A DNA stretch of 64,000 bases from Glaciihabitans tibetensis (GCF_003003265.1 NZ_PVTL01000001.1:310001-374000); one strand, 5' to 3'. Positions 9,368-17,375 are shown, counted from the stretch's first letter. Program-made: numbers and translations. Notes: generated from the letters alone by a model not told the origin.

Positions 9368-10117
9368 GTGGAGATCACCGAAGCGCATCAGCCGCGGCGT
9401 CGGCGCCTGACCATCGGCGCCGGCGTGGTGCTTGTGTTGCTGGCGGTGGCTGTCGCGGTGCTTGTGGCGGCGCTGAGCCCCCACGGTGGCTCCACCACCA
9501 TCGAACCACCGTCGTTCGGGGCTGGATCTGGGTCTGGGTCTGCCGCGGCCGGTTCGTCCGGAGCCGGTTCGGCTGGTGACGGTTCGGCCGACGCCGCTGT
9601 GCCTCCCGGAGGTGGGGTGGAGGTGACCGACGGCGCGCCAGCGGTTTTCGTGCACATCCTCGGGGAGGTGGCGAACCCCGGGCTCTACGAGCTACGCGAG
9701 GGTGACCGCGCGATCGATGCCGTTGCTGCTGCGGGCGGGTTGACGCCGGCGGCAGATGAGACGCAGCTCAACCTCGCCCGCTTCCTCAACGATGGGGAGC
9801 AGATCGTGGTGCCTTCCGCGGGGGCCGCTCCCGTGGCGGGCGCTGCGCCCGCGTCTCCCGGCGGATCACCGGGCACCGGCACGGGCGCAGCCACGCGCGC
9901 CGGCGGCGCGGGGGTGAGCGGCGCGGGGACGATCAGCATCAACAGCGCAGACGCCGCGACGCTCGAAGACCTGCCCGGCCTCGGCCCCGAGCTCGCGGGG
10001 CGCATCGTCGCCTGGCGCGAGGCCAACGGACCCTATTCCACCGTCGACGACCTGCTCAACGTCGAAGGAATCGGCGAGAAGACCGTCGACGGTCTCCGCG
10101 ACAGTGCAACGGTCTGA
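9368..10117 (+). CDS. comEA: ComEA-type competence DNA-binding protein
   Basis: This is a membrane-anchored receptor that binds incoming double-stranded DNA during transformation. It has 249 residues: an N-terminal transmembrane anchor (about residues 18-38), a Gly/Ser/Ala-rich linker, an SLBB domain (about 90-150, VHILGEVANPGLYELREGD), a second linker, and a helix-hairpin-helix DNA-binding domain at the C-terminus (ISINSADAATLEDLPGLGP onward). The start is GTG 9368. Its stop directly abuts the ATG of comEC, forming a competence operon whose second gene is broken by the prophage. Confidence 0.92.
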   Translation: MEITEAHQPRRRRLTIGAGVVLVLLAVAVAVLVAALSPHGGSTTIEPPSFGAGSGSGSAAAGSSGAGSAGDGSADAAVPPGGGVEVTDGAPAVFVHILGEVANPGLYELREGDRAIDAVAAAGGLTPAADETQLNLARFLNDGEQIVVPSAGAAPVAGAAPASPGGSPGTGTGAATRAGGAGVSGAGTISINSADAATLEDLPGLGPELAGRIVAWREANGPYSTVDDLLNVEGIGEKTVDGLRDSATV

Positions 10118-10908
10118 ATGCCCGTGGATCTGCGCATCACCCTCCCCGCCGCTGCGGCGTGGCTGGCCGCCGTTGTGTTGTTGGGCAGCCCCGAACTGCT
10201 GGTGCCGGGCGCCGTCGCCGCCTGGGCGCTCTGCGCGGCGCTGGCGGCGGTTGCGCTGGCGCGCGCGTCCCGGAGCACCCGGAGCACTGCCCGAGGGCCG
10301 TTGTTCGCGGGCACGAGTCGCGCCACGACTGGCTCCCTGACGTGCTCCACGATCGGCTCCACGACGGGCTCAGCGATCGTGATGGCCGGAGTTGTCGCGG
10401 CTGCCGTGGCCCTGGTCGTCACAGTTGCGGCGGTGCGCAGCGAGCACCGGAGCCCGCCCATCCTCACCGCTGCAGCGCGCGAAGGCACCGCGGTGACCCT
10501 CACTGTGGTCCTCAGCGAGTCCATCGGCACCGGGCCGTTCGCCGTGTCGGCCAACCTGCTGACAATCGCGGAGGGCGAAGCTCCCGTCGCCCTGGCCGCC
10601 GTGCCGGTGCTCGTCTTCGACGGGGCGCCACCGGAGCGTGTGGGAATCGGAGCCACGATCGAGGTCGCCGGGCAACTGGTCGTCACCGAACCCGGAGATG
10701 ACGCCGCCTACCTCCTGTTCGCGTCCGGCCCGGGTACGGTGCGCGCACCTCCGCCGTGGTACCTGAACTGGGCGCACGGGCTTCGAAGTGCCTTCGGCGA
10801 GGTCGCGGGCGGTCTGCCCGGCGACGGAGGGGCGCTGCTTCCCGGCCTCGCTATCGGCGACACCTCCGCGGTGACGGAGGAGCTCGACGCGGCGATGAAA
10901 ACAAGCAG
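10118..10908 (+). pseudogene. comEC: comEC 5' fragment, interrupted by prophage
   Basis: These are the first 263 codons of the DNA-uptake channel gene. They encode N-terminal membrane helices and the periplasmic OB-like DUF4131 region, ending in the competence-domain motif LLPGLAIGDT...MKTS. Codon 264 contains the AG crossover core. Beyond it the reading frame continues into phage DNA for about 55 foreign codons and stops at 11074, so any product is a truncated 318-residue chimera. Joining this fragment to 26908-28540 gives exactly 808 codons including the stop, in frame. This is therefore an interruption, not decay. Confidence 0.93.
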
Positions 10909-10930
10909 GCTAACCCACACGGTGTTACCG
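10891..10930. other. Left prophage attachment site (attL)
   Basis: This is the hybrid site between host comEC (left of 10907) and prophage. The proposed crossover dinucleotide is AG at 10907-10908. To its right come an 8-nt spacer (10909-10916) and the phage arm ACACGGTGTTAC (10917-10928). That arm is the reverse complement, at 11 of 12 positions, of the phage arm at the other end (26886-26897). The symmetric 8-bp spacing on both sides fits how serine integrase dimers read attP, and it picks this AG over neighbouring candidates. Confidence 0.85.
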
Positions 10931-11104
10931 CAAAATTGCAACTCACGCGAGCCAGCGACACGCCGAAGTCCAACGTTACGTGCATCGAACAAAATTCTGA
11001 TGGCCGTAAATCGTCGGATACGCGTCGTACAGTGGAGATGTCCCCGGGAACATACCGATAGGGATGAACCGTGAAAGTTCGTTTAGCACAGAGAGGAGGA
11101 CAAG

Positions 11105-11215
11105 TTGGCGAAGAAAAAAAGGCCGCCGCCTTTGGCAGTTAAAGCGCTAAGCCGGGTGCTTGAGACACCCGGCTTCGCTCTGCTAGCAGTACTCGCAATA
11201 GTGATGGTGCGATAG
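11105..11215 (+). CDS. Small single-span membrane peptide, copy 1 (36 aa)
   Basis: This short gene starts at TTG 11105, five bases after a strong GGAGG (11095-11099). The peptide begins MAKKKRPPP, continues with a short amphipathic part, and ends in a hydrophobic segment FALLAVLAIVMV followed by Arg. It is clearly related to the peptide at 12073: both have MAKK, a Pro-rich stretch, the core VLxTPGF, a C-terminal hydrophobic span and a final VR. The duplicated design with matching ribosome-binding sites argues strongly that both are translated. A terminator follows at 11311-11363. The function is unknown; holin-like, toxin-like or exclusion roles are only guesses. Confidence 0.65.
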   Translation: MAKKKRPPPLAVKALSRVLETPGFALLAVLAIVMVR

Positions 11216-11310
11216 CCAGTGACTTGTTTGAAGACTGGCATTTGCTATCTTTCCAGATTAGTTGTCCGAATGGGCAACTGAGTTACCCAAATAGATAATT
11301 CAACTGAAAA

Positions 11311-11363
11311 CGAAATGGTGGGCTTCCTGACAGATTTTTGTCGGGACGCCCACCATTTTTTCG
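11311..11363. terminator. Strong intrinsic terminator after peptide 1
   Basis: ATGGTGGGC (11315-11323) pairs with GCCCACCAT (11348-11356), is followed directly by a run of T, and encloses an inner stem CTGACA/TTGTCgGG. The outer CGAAA/TTTTCG extends the pairing, and T-rich sequence lies on both sides, so it may work in both directions. It separates the first membrane peptide from the 100-residue gene. Confidence 0.8.
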
Positions 11364-11469
11364 TTTCGCGATGACACCCACGCCACGAACAACATCGTGG
11401 AAAAACGTTACATTGAGGAATGCCCATAGGCGGGCAGTCGTCTAGATATAACGAAAGCAGGAATACCGC

Positions 11470-11772
11470 ATGGCAACCATCACGATTGACGGCAAAGATT
11501 TCAACGGCACGACCGACGACATGGCGGGAATTCTCTTGGTCGTCCGCAAGTTGATCGAATTCGGAGAGCCTGAGTGGCTCGTCCTTGATGGCACCACAGA
11601 TGAGGAACCCGTCAAGACGGTGCTGCTGATCACTGAGTCGACGAAGGTCTCAGCTTTCCTCGATGATCTCCAGAACAGTGACACGGGAAGTTCGTGGACT
11701 TCGAACGTCTCGATGTTGACAGAAAGATTCTTCTCAAGCAAAGACGACGAGAAGCCGGAAATCAGCAACTAA
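11470..11772 (+). CDS. Prophage protein of unknown function (100 aa)
   Basis: An ORF from ATG 11470 follows an AGGA ribosome-binding site and a possible -10 (TATAAC near 11445). The 100-residue protein is acidic, with a predicted alpha/beta N-terminal two-thirds (ITIDGKDFNGTTDDMAGILL, EWLVLDG, KTVLLITESTKVSAFLDDL) and a charged, Ser-rich tail. There is no signal peptide or membrane span. I do not recognise the family. It lies alone between two hairpins on the strand opposite to the phage structural genes, a typical place for lysogenic-conversion or control genes. Confidence 0.7.
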   Translation: MATITIDGKDFNGTTDDMAGILLVVRKLIEFGEPEWLVLDGTTDEEPVKTVLLITESTKVSAFLDDLQNSDTGSSWTSNVSMLTERFFSSKDDEKPEISN

Positions 11773-11779
11773 GAGCTAG

Positions 11780-11807
11780 TAGGGGTACATGCATCCGCGT
11801 GCCCCTA
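11780..11807. terminator. Hairpin after the 100-aa gene
   Basis: TAGGGGTAC (11780-11788) pairs with GTGCCCCTA (11799-11807) with one G-T pair and a 10-nt loop. It starts 8 nt after the stop codon. The T tract is missing, so this is either a weak terminator or an RNA-stabilising stem. Confidence 0.5.
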
Positions 11808-11966
11808 GAGCATCAAGCCCGGAACGGGATGCCCTTGAAGAGCGGAGGCGAAAGAACTGACACGCCGGAATGTCGGGAGTTCGTTCGCCTATAGCGTGCT
11901 GAAATCAGCCCACCAGTGTGTCCACAAAAGGTGTGCGCACGGGCCGGTAGACTGAACACATCGGTT

Positions 11967-12046
11967 AGGAACATCCTGATTATGTATTGACGAGATGTTC
12001 TTGCCCGACATGCAAAACGCCCTGAAATCTCACCTTCAGGGCGTTT
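11967..12046 (+). promoter_or_regulatory. Two-hairpin structured leader or short RNA, ending in a terminator-like stem
   Basis: AGGAACATC (11967-11975) can pair with GATGTTCTT (11992-12000). A perfect 12-bp stem then follows, AAACGCCCTGAA/TTCAGGGCGTTT (12015-12026 and 12035-12046), with an 8-nt loop. The second stem ends 17 nt before the GGAGG of the second membrane peptide. It could end a short RNA that begins near 11950, where TAGACT resembles a -10, or act as an attenuator of the peptide gene. About 300 nt here (11773-12072) hold no other gene that I can support. Confidence 0.5.
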
Positions 12047-12072
12047 ACAACTAAATACCGGAAGGAGGACAA

Positions 12073-12180
12073 ATGGCTAAGAAAAGTCCTTCACCAGCAT
12101 TAGTGACGCAAATCCAAGCGGTGCTTGTAACACCGGGATTCAATGCGTTGGTAATTCTTGTGATCTTGCTTGTTCGTTAG
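12073..12180 (+). CDS. Small single-span membrane peptide, copy 2 (35 aa)
   Basis: The ATG at 12073 lies 4 nt after GGAGG (12064-12068). The 35-residue product starts MAKKSPSPAL and ends in a hydrophobic span NALVILVILLV with terminal Arg. It aligns end to end with the peptide at 11105, sharing MAKK, the Pro residues, VLxTPGF and the final VR (roughly 15 of 35 identical by eye). It lies between a 12-bp hairpin upstream and a palindrome plus terminator downstream. Function unknown. The paired Lys start and short C-terminal span predict an N-in membrane orientation. Confidence 0.68.
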   Translation: MAKKSPSPALVTQIQAVLVTPGFNALVILVILLVR

Positions 12181-12230
12181 TTATCGCGTTAGTAAAGCAG
12201 TAAACCAACTTGTATTAACTCTACATGTTG

Positions 12231-12252
12231 ATGTGTCGCAATTGCGACACAT
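12231..12252. promoter_or_regulatory. Perfect 22-bp palindrome, candidate operator
   Basis: ATGTGTCGCAA (12231-12241) is followed directly by its exact reverse complement TTGCGACACAT (12242-12252), with no spacer. Perfect spacer-less dyads like this are more typical of protein-binding sites than of RNA hairpins. It lies just after the second peptide gene and directly before a terminator, so its target promoter is not clear. Confidence 0.55.
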
Positions 12253-12253
12253 G

Positions 12254-12300
12254 GGCGGGTTTGTAAACGGGAAGTTCTGTTTGCAAACCCGCCTTGTTTC
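12254..12300 (+). terminator. Terminator after the second membrane peptide
   Basis: GGCGGGTTTGTAAAC (12254-12268) pairs with GTTTGCAAACCCGCC (12279-12293), with one mismatch and a 10-nt loop, followed by TTGTTTC. This ends the rightward left-arm genes just before the converging leftward tail-fibre gene that stops at 12392. The 90 nt beyond it contain two more copies of GTAAACGG (12323, 12346) and a small CGTTGC/GCAACG dyad (12354-12377). Confidence 0.75.
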
Positions 12301-12391
12301 GTTTCACAGGTGTGGTCGTTTCGTAAACGGTTTGCACGCGCCAATGTAAACGGCGTTGCAGTTTCGTTTGCGCAACGTCATGCGGATTCTG

Positions 12392-13126
12392 TTACAGCAT
12401 CAGATACGGAACGCCATCCTCATCTGTGAGCAGGGGGACGGCGTTCTCAAACGGGATATTGTGCCCGAAGTAGGGGACTCCATCGGTGTCGATCCCAATC
12501 ATGACTTGATCGGTTCGGACGTAATGTTCCGCCAGCTCCTGCTTGATGACGGCGAGGTCCTGAGCTGCCTTCCACGCACTAGCAGCGGACTCCTCTGCGG
12601 ACTCCTCAGCGTCTTGAGCAGCCTCGCGTGCGGCGATGGCAGCTCCGAGTGCAGCAGCTGCCAGAGCTTCGGCCTGCGGGAGCGGGATGGCACCCTGAGC
12701 CGCCTCTGAAGGGATGACTGTGGTGAGCCAGACTTCCGCTCCAGCTGGTAGAGCGATGTCGTGAGATTTCGGCTCATCGAGTCGCGTGCCATCGGGGCTG
12801 TACAGGTTGTAATCAACCGTCCACACCCAGCCCGCTGGAGCGTTCTCGGGGTCGTCTGTAGCCAGCAGCTGCACACCGCGAGCACCGGGCGTAGCGCCAT
12901 CGCTCAGCGGCGTACAGAGGTATCCCTGAGGGTCTAGAACGCCGGTGATGACCGAGCGGATGACGGACACCGGGTTAGGGGTGTTGCCGACATTTCCCAG
13001 CGCTCCGACAGAGGCGCGGAATGAGACGGTACCAGTGGCGGTGACGAGATCCGGGGCGCTGTCAGCGTCGGGTCCGTCAATTACATCGAGGACAAACTGC
13101 CCCCTCACGGTTCCAAAAGTAGGCAT
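12392..13126 (-). CDS. Phage tail fibre-like protein
   Basis: This is the last gene of the leftward structural operon, 244 residues. The N-terminal 130 residues look beta-rich (TFGTVRGQFVLDVIDGPDADSAP, WVWTVDYNLYSPDGTRL) and resemble the tail-associated modules of actinobacteriophages. A long Ala/Glu-rich helical section (about 145-200) is probably a trimeric coiled coil. The end carries paired short repeats, DGVPYFGHN and DGVPYLML. Its ATG overlaps the upstream stop by one base (TGATG). The role in host binding is inferred from position and architecture. Confidence 0.65.
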   Translation of the reverse strand: MPTFGTVRGQFVLDVIDGPDADSAPDLVTATGTVSFRASVGALGNVGNTPNPVSVIRSVITGVLDPQGYLCTPLSDGATPGARGVQLLATDDPENAPAGWVWTVDYNLYSPDGTRLDEPKSHDIALPAGAEVWLTTVIPSEAAQGAIPLPQAEALAAAALGAAIAAREAAQDAEESAEESAASAWKAAQDLAVIKQELAEHYVRTDQVMIGIDTDGVPYFGHNIPFENAVPLLTDEDGVPYLML

Positions 13127-13941
13127 CAGCGAACACCCAGATAGGTGAACGCAACACGACCGTAAACGTTCACCGGGCTTGGTGAGTTCTGGTATACCCG
13201 GACGTACAGTGCTGATGCCAGCCCGACGGGGATAGTGGCGGATAGGTTGCTTACGGTCGCGTAGTTGGTGGCGGAAGGCCGCGATTCCTCAATAGTTACC
13301 GGATCCCCCGGGGTGGACGGGTTGTAGATCTGCACGAGGCGGCGGCTGGTCTCGGTAGTACCGGCCCAGTTAATTTGGACATCGACCCGGTATAGGCCTG
13401 CCACCGGAAAGTAGAACTGCCCGCTTTCGTCGTTGTAACTCGTCTCCCAGTTCAGGGCGGGTCCGGTTGTTTCAAATGAACGAGTGGCAGTCGGGAAGGT
13501 GACCGGCGTCATGACTGCCACCGGGATCGTTTGAAGGTTCGTGGACATACGGTGCTGTGCAGCGCGAGGCATGCGCCCCGATTCGGGATACCAGCCAGCA
13601 CCCACACCAACACCGGCAGGGTTCAGGGTGGCGTCGTGCAGGCCGTAGAAGCGTTCCGTCCATCCCTTGTCACTACGCCACACGGATGCGCCCCGGGCCT
13701 GCAGAGCGATCTCGCCAACTTGTGTTGTGGGTGGTGGATAGATGAGGTCTCGCTGTGCGGCGTTGGCGGCGATACGCTCAGTCATTTTCCCATCGGTGTC
13801 AGAGGGTAGCTGGTCGAGGGCCGCTCCGATGTCGAAGACCTTATCTGAGACAGAAGTCATGCCTTTGTTGAGGAGGTCGGAGACCAGGGAAGCGTCTTCT
13901 GTCTCGGTGTATTTGTAAATTCCTCGGCTGTCGAGTGGCAT
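13126..13941 (-). CDS. Phage minor tail or receptor-binding protein
   Basis: The product has 271 residues. The N-terminal part is charged and helical (KYTETEDASLVSDLLNKGMTSV). It is followed by a segment typical of phage baseplate proteins (RDLIYPPPTTQVGEIALQAR, then YGLHDATLNPAG). The C-terminal 120 residues look like a C1q/TNF-type beta sandwich (FYFPVAGLYRVDVQINWAG, RVAFTYLGVR). That fold is common in tip proteins that bind the cell surface. It starts 10 nt after the previous gene and is coupled to the next by TGATG. Confidence 0.68.
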   Translation of the reverse strand: MPLDSRGIYKYTETEDASLVSDLLNKGMTSVSDKVFDIGAALDQLPSDTDGKMTERIAANAAQRDLIYPPPTTQVGEIALQARGASVWRSDKGWTERFYGLHDATLNPAGVGVGAGWYPESGRMPRAAQHRMSTNLQTIPVAVMTPVTFPTATRSFETTGPALNWETSYNDESGQFYFPVAGLYRVDVQINWAGTTETSRRLVQIYNPSTPGDPVTIEESRPSATNYATVSNLSATIPVGLASALYVRVYQNSPSPVNVYGRVAFTYLGVR

Positions 13942-13951
13942 GGTCGGGTCC

Positions 13952-15043
13952 TTAGTTGGTGATGTCGCGGGGCGTGACGGTCATCACGGAATCGGGCAGT
14001 GCGAACGAAACAGCGGAAAGAAATCCGCTGCGGTTGTAGATCCCGGGCAGCTCCACCGTGAGGGCCTGCCCCGGGGTTGCGTCGTAGTTGGAGACAGCGC
14101 GCGGTGAGAGCGTGATTCCCCGTGCTAGGTTGCGCTGGTTGACGGCAGCAGCTGCGCCGGGTCCCGGGTAGCGGGTCGGCAGGGACAGCAGGCGGGTGCG
14201 GCTGAACCCCACGGCGGCGATGTCGTAGCGGGGGAAGCCATCTCCGGTGTATTCGATCACGGTTCCGTCGTACCAATCGGATTCACGGGAGATCGTTTCA
14301 GGTGACTGAATTAGCCCCGTGGACGGTGACAGCTCCAAGGTTCCGCCCGGTTCATATGGGCTGGTGGTGAGTCGCCAGACTCCTCGCTCGTCAGAAAAGA
14401 GCCGGTACCCCGCTGCCTGCACCATGGGCGCGAGCCAGTCCCAGACTGACACACCGGGGAGCCACTCGGTTGCGTCTACTTCTAGTACGAAATCGGGCGC
14501 GTTGATGATCACCGATGCGCCGATGGTGGCAAGTCCGAACTGCACAGCTTGATGTAGAGATCGCGTGAACGGTGCGAGCGCAACGGTTGAGAGGCGCTTG
14601 GCGTCTTGTGCGCGGGCTTCGTCTGATGCCAGTGTGAGGACCATCGTCCCAGCAAGGTGATCGATTGTTCGTGACCGAATGCCTAGAAGGAACGTCCGTG
14701 TCGTCGCCGGGATAGGAATTGTGTTGAGGCTGAGACCGAACTGAGCCGACATGTGTGCCACGGTGGCATACGTCCCAGCGAGTCCCGAGAGCTTCTCACC
14801 GGCCCATGCGGCGGACATTGCGGAGACCGGCTGAGAGGCTGTGAACGACTGTGTGAGCGTCACCTGCACGCGGTCGTCGTCCAGCGGATTCAGTCCGTCG
14901 AGGTCATCGGGAATCGAGGCTGTGAGCGTCGCCTGAACGTACGGAGACCATCCTTCGTCCAGAGTCACCCCGGCGCTTTGTAGGGCCAGCTGCGTGCCGT
15001 TGGCGGTCAGTGCGGTACCGGTGTGACGGTCGAGGCGGGTCAC
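13952..15043 (-). CDS. Phage minor tail protein
   Basis: The product has 363 residues from the GTG at 15043, which overlaps the preceding stop as GTGA; the longer upstream reading overlaps the previous gene and is rejected. The N-terminus (TRLDRHTGTALTANGTQLAL) and the repeated beta-rich blocks fit the baseplate hub or tip proteins that follow the tape measure and distal tail protein. No enzymatic motif was seen. Assignment is by gene order and general character. Confidence 0.62.
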   Translation of the reverse strand: MTRLDRHTGTALTANGTQLALQSAGVTLDEGWSPYVQATLTASIPDDLDGLNPLDDDRVQVTLTQSFTASQPVSAMSAAWAGEKLSGLAGTYATVAHMSAQFGLSLNTIPIPATTRTFLLGIRSRTIDHLAGTMVLTLASDEARAQDAKRLSTVALAPFTRSLHQAVQFGLATIGASVIINAPDFVLEVDATEWLPGVSVWDWLAPMVQAAGYRLFSDERGVWRLTTSPYEPGGTLELSPSTGLIQSPETISRESDWYDGTVIEYTGDGFPRYDIAAVGFSRTRLLSLPTRYPGPGAAAAVNQRNLARGITLSPRAVSNYDATPGQALTVELPGIYNRSGFLSAVSFALPDSVMTVTPRDITN

Positions 15044-15399
15044 AGAATCACCTCTGAGTAAGGGACGGTCACGAGCCACTGCACGAGTGTCTGCGGGTCG
15101 AGGGAAATGGACAGCTGCCCTGTCGGGACGTACCTCATATTGAGTTCCGGTAGGTCGGTGTCTGCGAGACGGAAAGACCCTGCAGCGGCGTGTGCGGTGA
15201 GTGCTGCCCACGCGGTTGCGCGGGTGGCAAACAGCAGCTCCAGTGAACCTGTGCGAAGCGGTGCGGGGAGGAACGTCACGTCTGGGTCGGAGCGTCCGAA
15301 GATGGTGTGCACGATGTTGGCGGACTCCCTGCCTGAGGCATATCCCAGCACGAGAGTGGGAGTGATTACGGTCCCGCTCGGTGTAGTGATCGTGGTCAT
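15040..15399 (-). CDS. Small minor tail protein (distal-tail-like)
   Basis: This is a 119-residue beta-rich protein directly after the tape measure gene, coupled to it by TGATG at 15399. Sequence blocks such as LELLFATRATAWAALTAHAAAGSFRLADTDLP, with a following strand-rich end, resemble the short actinobacteriophage tail proteins found at this position. The distal-tail role is inferred from order only. Confidence 0.55.
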   Translation of the reverse strand: MTTITTPSGTVITPTLVLGYASGRESANIVHTIFGRSDPDVTFLPAPLRTGSLELLFATRATAWAALTAHAAAGSFRLADTDLPELNMRYVPTGQLSISLDPQTLVQWLVTVPYSEVIL

Positions 15400-16832
15400 C
15401 AGTTCACAGCCGTTCCCGGGCGCAAGAATGTTTGTGCTTCGATTTTGAGGACTCCATAGCCCTTGACCTTGTTCTGTGCCTCCCGGAAGAGAGCCGCTGT
15501 GTCGGGCGCTCCGAGTACTACAGTCGGCCCGTCGATGGTGGAGGGGATCCCGTCCTTTAGCGCGCCGGTGTAGCTGCCTGAGGAGGTCTTACCGGCTTCG
15601 TTCCAGATGGTCGAGAGGCGAGCCTTCATCTCCGGAGAGGCACTCTCGTAACCCTGCAGGAGCTGCGCGGCGGAATCGACACCAGTGGAGTTGATATAGG
15701 CCTTCGCCTGAGCACTGAGGGGCGAGCTGGCGAGGGTGTCTTGGTAATTACGGAGCGCCTCTTGCTTCGCTTCCATGGCCGTGACGTACGCCTCAGTGTC
15801 GAATAGTCCCGACTCTTCCGAGATGTAGTCCTCTACAGCCCCGGCTGCGTCGTCGTAGGCGGTGTTGATGGCCTCAATGAGAGCAACTTTGGCTTCCATC
15901 TCAGGTCCACCGGCAGCGGCGTAATTGGCCTCTGCTTCTGCAGCAGCATTCGCCTTGTCGCGGGCGTCAAACAGGTAGCTGTTGTACTCCTCCTGAGCAA
16001 CAATCTTTTCCTGAATCGCCTTAGTCTGCGCCGGGGTGAGGTCGGGCCGGTCGGCCTGAGCCTCAAGCTCTGCGTAATAATCCTTGTTTTTCTGAACTAG
16101 CTTGCTCAGCTCGTCCGTGTTGCCTGAGTAGATCTTTGCGAGGTCTTCAAAACTGGAGCCAGCTCGGTCCGCTACGTCGCGGAGGTCGCCCAGATTGGTC
16201 GTGCCGTCTTCGGTGGCGGCGGCAAGCTCTTTGAGCTGGTCCACAACGTACTCAAGAGATGGTCCACCCTCCCGGCCTACCTCCAGCAGCTCGGCAGTGA
16301 GTGCGCCTACCTTCTCCTTGAACTCGTCAGTCGCTTCCCCTCCCTTGGCGAGGTGAGCGCTAATCAGTCCAATTCCGGCAGCAGCCGCAAGACCGGCGAT
16401 CATGCCCGCCGGACCGAACCCCGCGAATGCGTTTGCAGCTACTTCTTGGAATGCGCCCACGATGGAATCGGCTGAGCCGTCGAAGGAAGCAGCGGTCTCG
16501 CGTGCGGTCCCCGCTGCTTCCTCTCCTACCTCACGAATTCCTTCCTGAGCGTCATCCGTTCCGCGCCGCATGTTGCTACTTACGTCATCCCCAGCTGTGC
16601 GGGATGAGCGTGAGGCGGTGTTTGCGAGGTCCTCAAGAGCGCCGTCAAGTCGGCCAGCCTCGCGGCGGCTGTCGTTGAATGCGTCAGCGAGCTGGTCACC
16701 AGAACGGCCACCGTCCCGGCCCACGTCATCGAGGCTGTCTGCGACTTCGCCTAGTGCGTCCCCGATGTCCTGAGCGCCGCGTACGGCATCGCGGGTGTTC
16801 GCCGCGACGTTGATTGTTAGGGGTTTAGCCAT
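15399..16832 (-). CDS. Tape measure protein
   Basis: The product has 477 residues from the ATG at 16832, which overlaps the preceding gene by 8 nt. It begins MAKPLTINVAANTRDAVRGA, then has a long heptad-rich region with many Gly/Asp/Ala and Arg residues (about 20-110), a hydrophobic segment near residues 140-165 (AGMIAGLAAAAGIGLISAHL), and further coiled-coil regions. This is the standard layout of a short tape measure protein that sets tail length. By the usual scaling of about 0.15 nm per residue, the tail would be near 70 nm. No frameshifted chaperone pair is present upstream. Confidence 0.82.
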   Translation of the reverse strand: MAKPLTINVAANTRDAVRGAQDIGDALGEVADSLDDVGRDGGRSGDQLADAFNDSRREAGRLDGALEDLANTASRSSRTAGDDVSSNMRRGTDDAQEGIREVGEEAAGTARETAASFDGSADSIVGAFQEVAANAFAGFGPAGMIAGLAAAAGIGLISAHLAKGGEATDEFKEKVGALTAELLEVGREGGPSLEYVVDQLKELAAATEDGTTNLGDLRDVADRAGSSFEDLAKIYSGNTDELSKLVQKNKDYYAELEAQADRPDLTPAQTKAIQEKIVAQEEYNSYLFDARDKANAAAEAEANYAAAGGPEMEAKVALIEAINTAYDDAAGAVEDYISEESGLFDTEAYVTAMEAKQEALRNYQDTLASSPLSAQAKAYINSTGVDSAAQLLQGYESASPEMKARLSTIWNEAGKTSSGSYTGALKDGIPSTIDGPTVVLGAPDTAALFREAQNKVKGYGVLKIEAQTFLRPGTAVN

Positions 16833-17358
16833 TTGATTTGCCCTCAAGAGCGTCTGAAAGAGTGCGGACAACTGTCTGCGCGTAGAGCGCGAGAACGCGC
16901 GGGATGATCTCGTTTGCCGCTGGATAAAAGGCCTTACCTGCGCGGCGTCGAGGACCGAGCTGCACGGATGTGCGGCGGGTCACGCGGTAGGACTTTCCCT
17001 TACGGGAGGTGGTCACGTAGGTGCGCTCCGATTGCTGGTCTGCGCCGAACTCCACGGGTCCTGCTGCGGTCTTTGGGTCGAGTCCACCCGCAAGCGGTTT
17101 GCCCTTAGATCCGGCTGTGAGCTTCACATTCAAGTTGGTCACGGTGGCCGCTGCGGTGGAGACCAGGACTCGGTGCTGTAGGCGCGTATCCGCGTGCTGA
17201 GCCAGCGTGGACTTCCACTCCGGGACGATGGCGGCGCGGGTTGTCTTGCGGATCTGAGATGCGATTGTCTTGTCCATAGCAGCCATCGCGAAAATGATGG
17301 CGCGGAGTTCCCGGGATGTGTTGGCGTCTACCTGTAGCACCTCGGGAACTCCTTTCAA
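16825..17358 (-). CDS. HK97 gp10-like tail or neck component
   Basis: The product has 177 residues and is basic, with the segment MDKTIASQIRKTTRAAIVPEWKSTL and a C-terminal helical part (AFYPAANEIIPRVLALYAQTVVRTLSDAL). This resembles HK97 gp10-type minor head-tail proteins. It lies between the tail tube gene and the tape measure gene, where tail assembly chaperones are normally found. Its position is therefore unusual for a gp10-type protein, and the assignment is tentative. Confidence 0.5.
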   Translation of the reverse strand: MKGVPEVLQVDANTSRELRAIIFAMAAMDKTIASQIRKTTRAAIVPEWKSTLAQHADTRLQHRVLVSTAAATVTNLNVKLTAGSKGKPLAGGLDPKTAAGPVEFGADQQSERTYVTTSRKGKSYRVTRRTSVQLGPRRRAGKAFYPAANEIIPRVLALYAQTVVRTLSDALEGKSNG

Positions 17359-17375
17359 ATCGAGAAAATGGGTGG

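Noticed and set aside
10891-10930. Alternative crossover at the neighbouring AG (10904) or CT (10910)
   Set aside because: They also keep the frame, but the attP arms would then lie at unequal distances from the core; only AG at 10907 gives 8 bp on both sides.
10909-11074. Continuation of the comEC 5' reading frame into prophage
   Set aside because: The 55 extra codons do not resemble ComEC or any protein; they are an accidental read-through after attL.
11245-11427. 60-codon leftward ORF in the prophage left arm
   Set aside because: Overlaps the terminator hairpin and has no ribosome-binding site or recognisable content.
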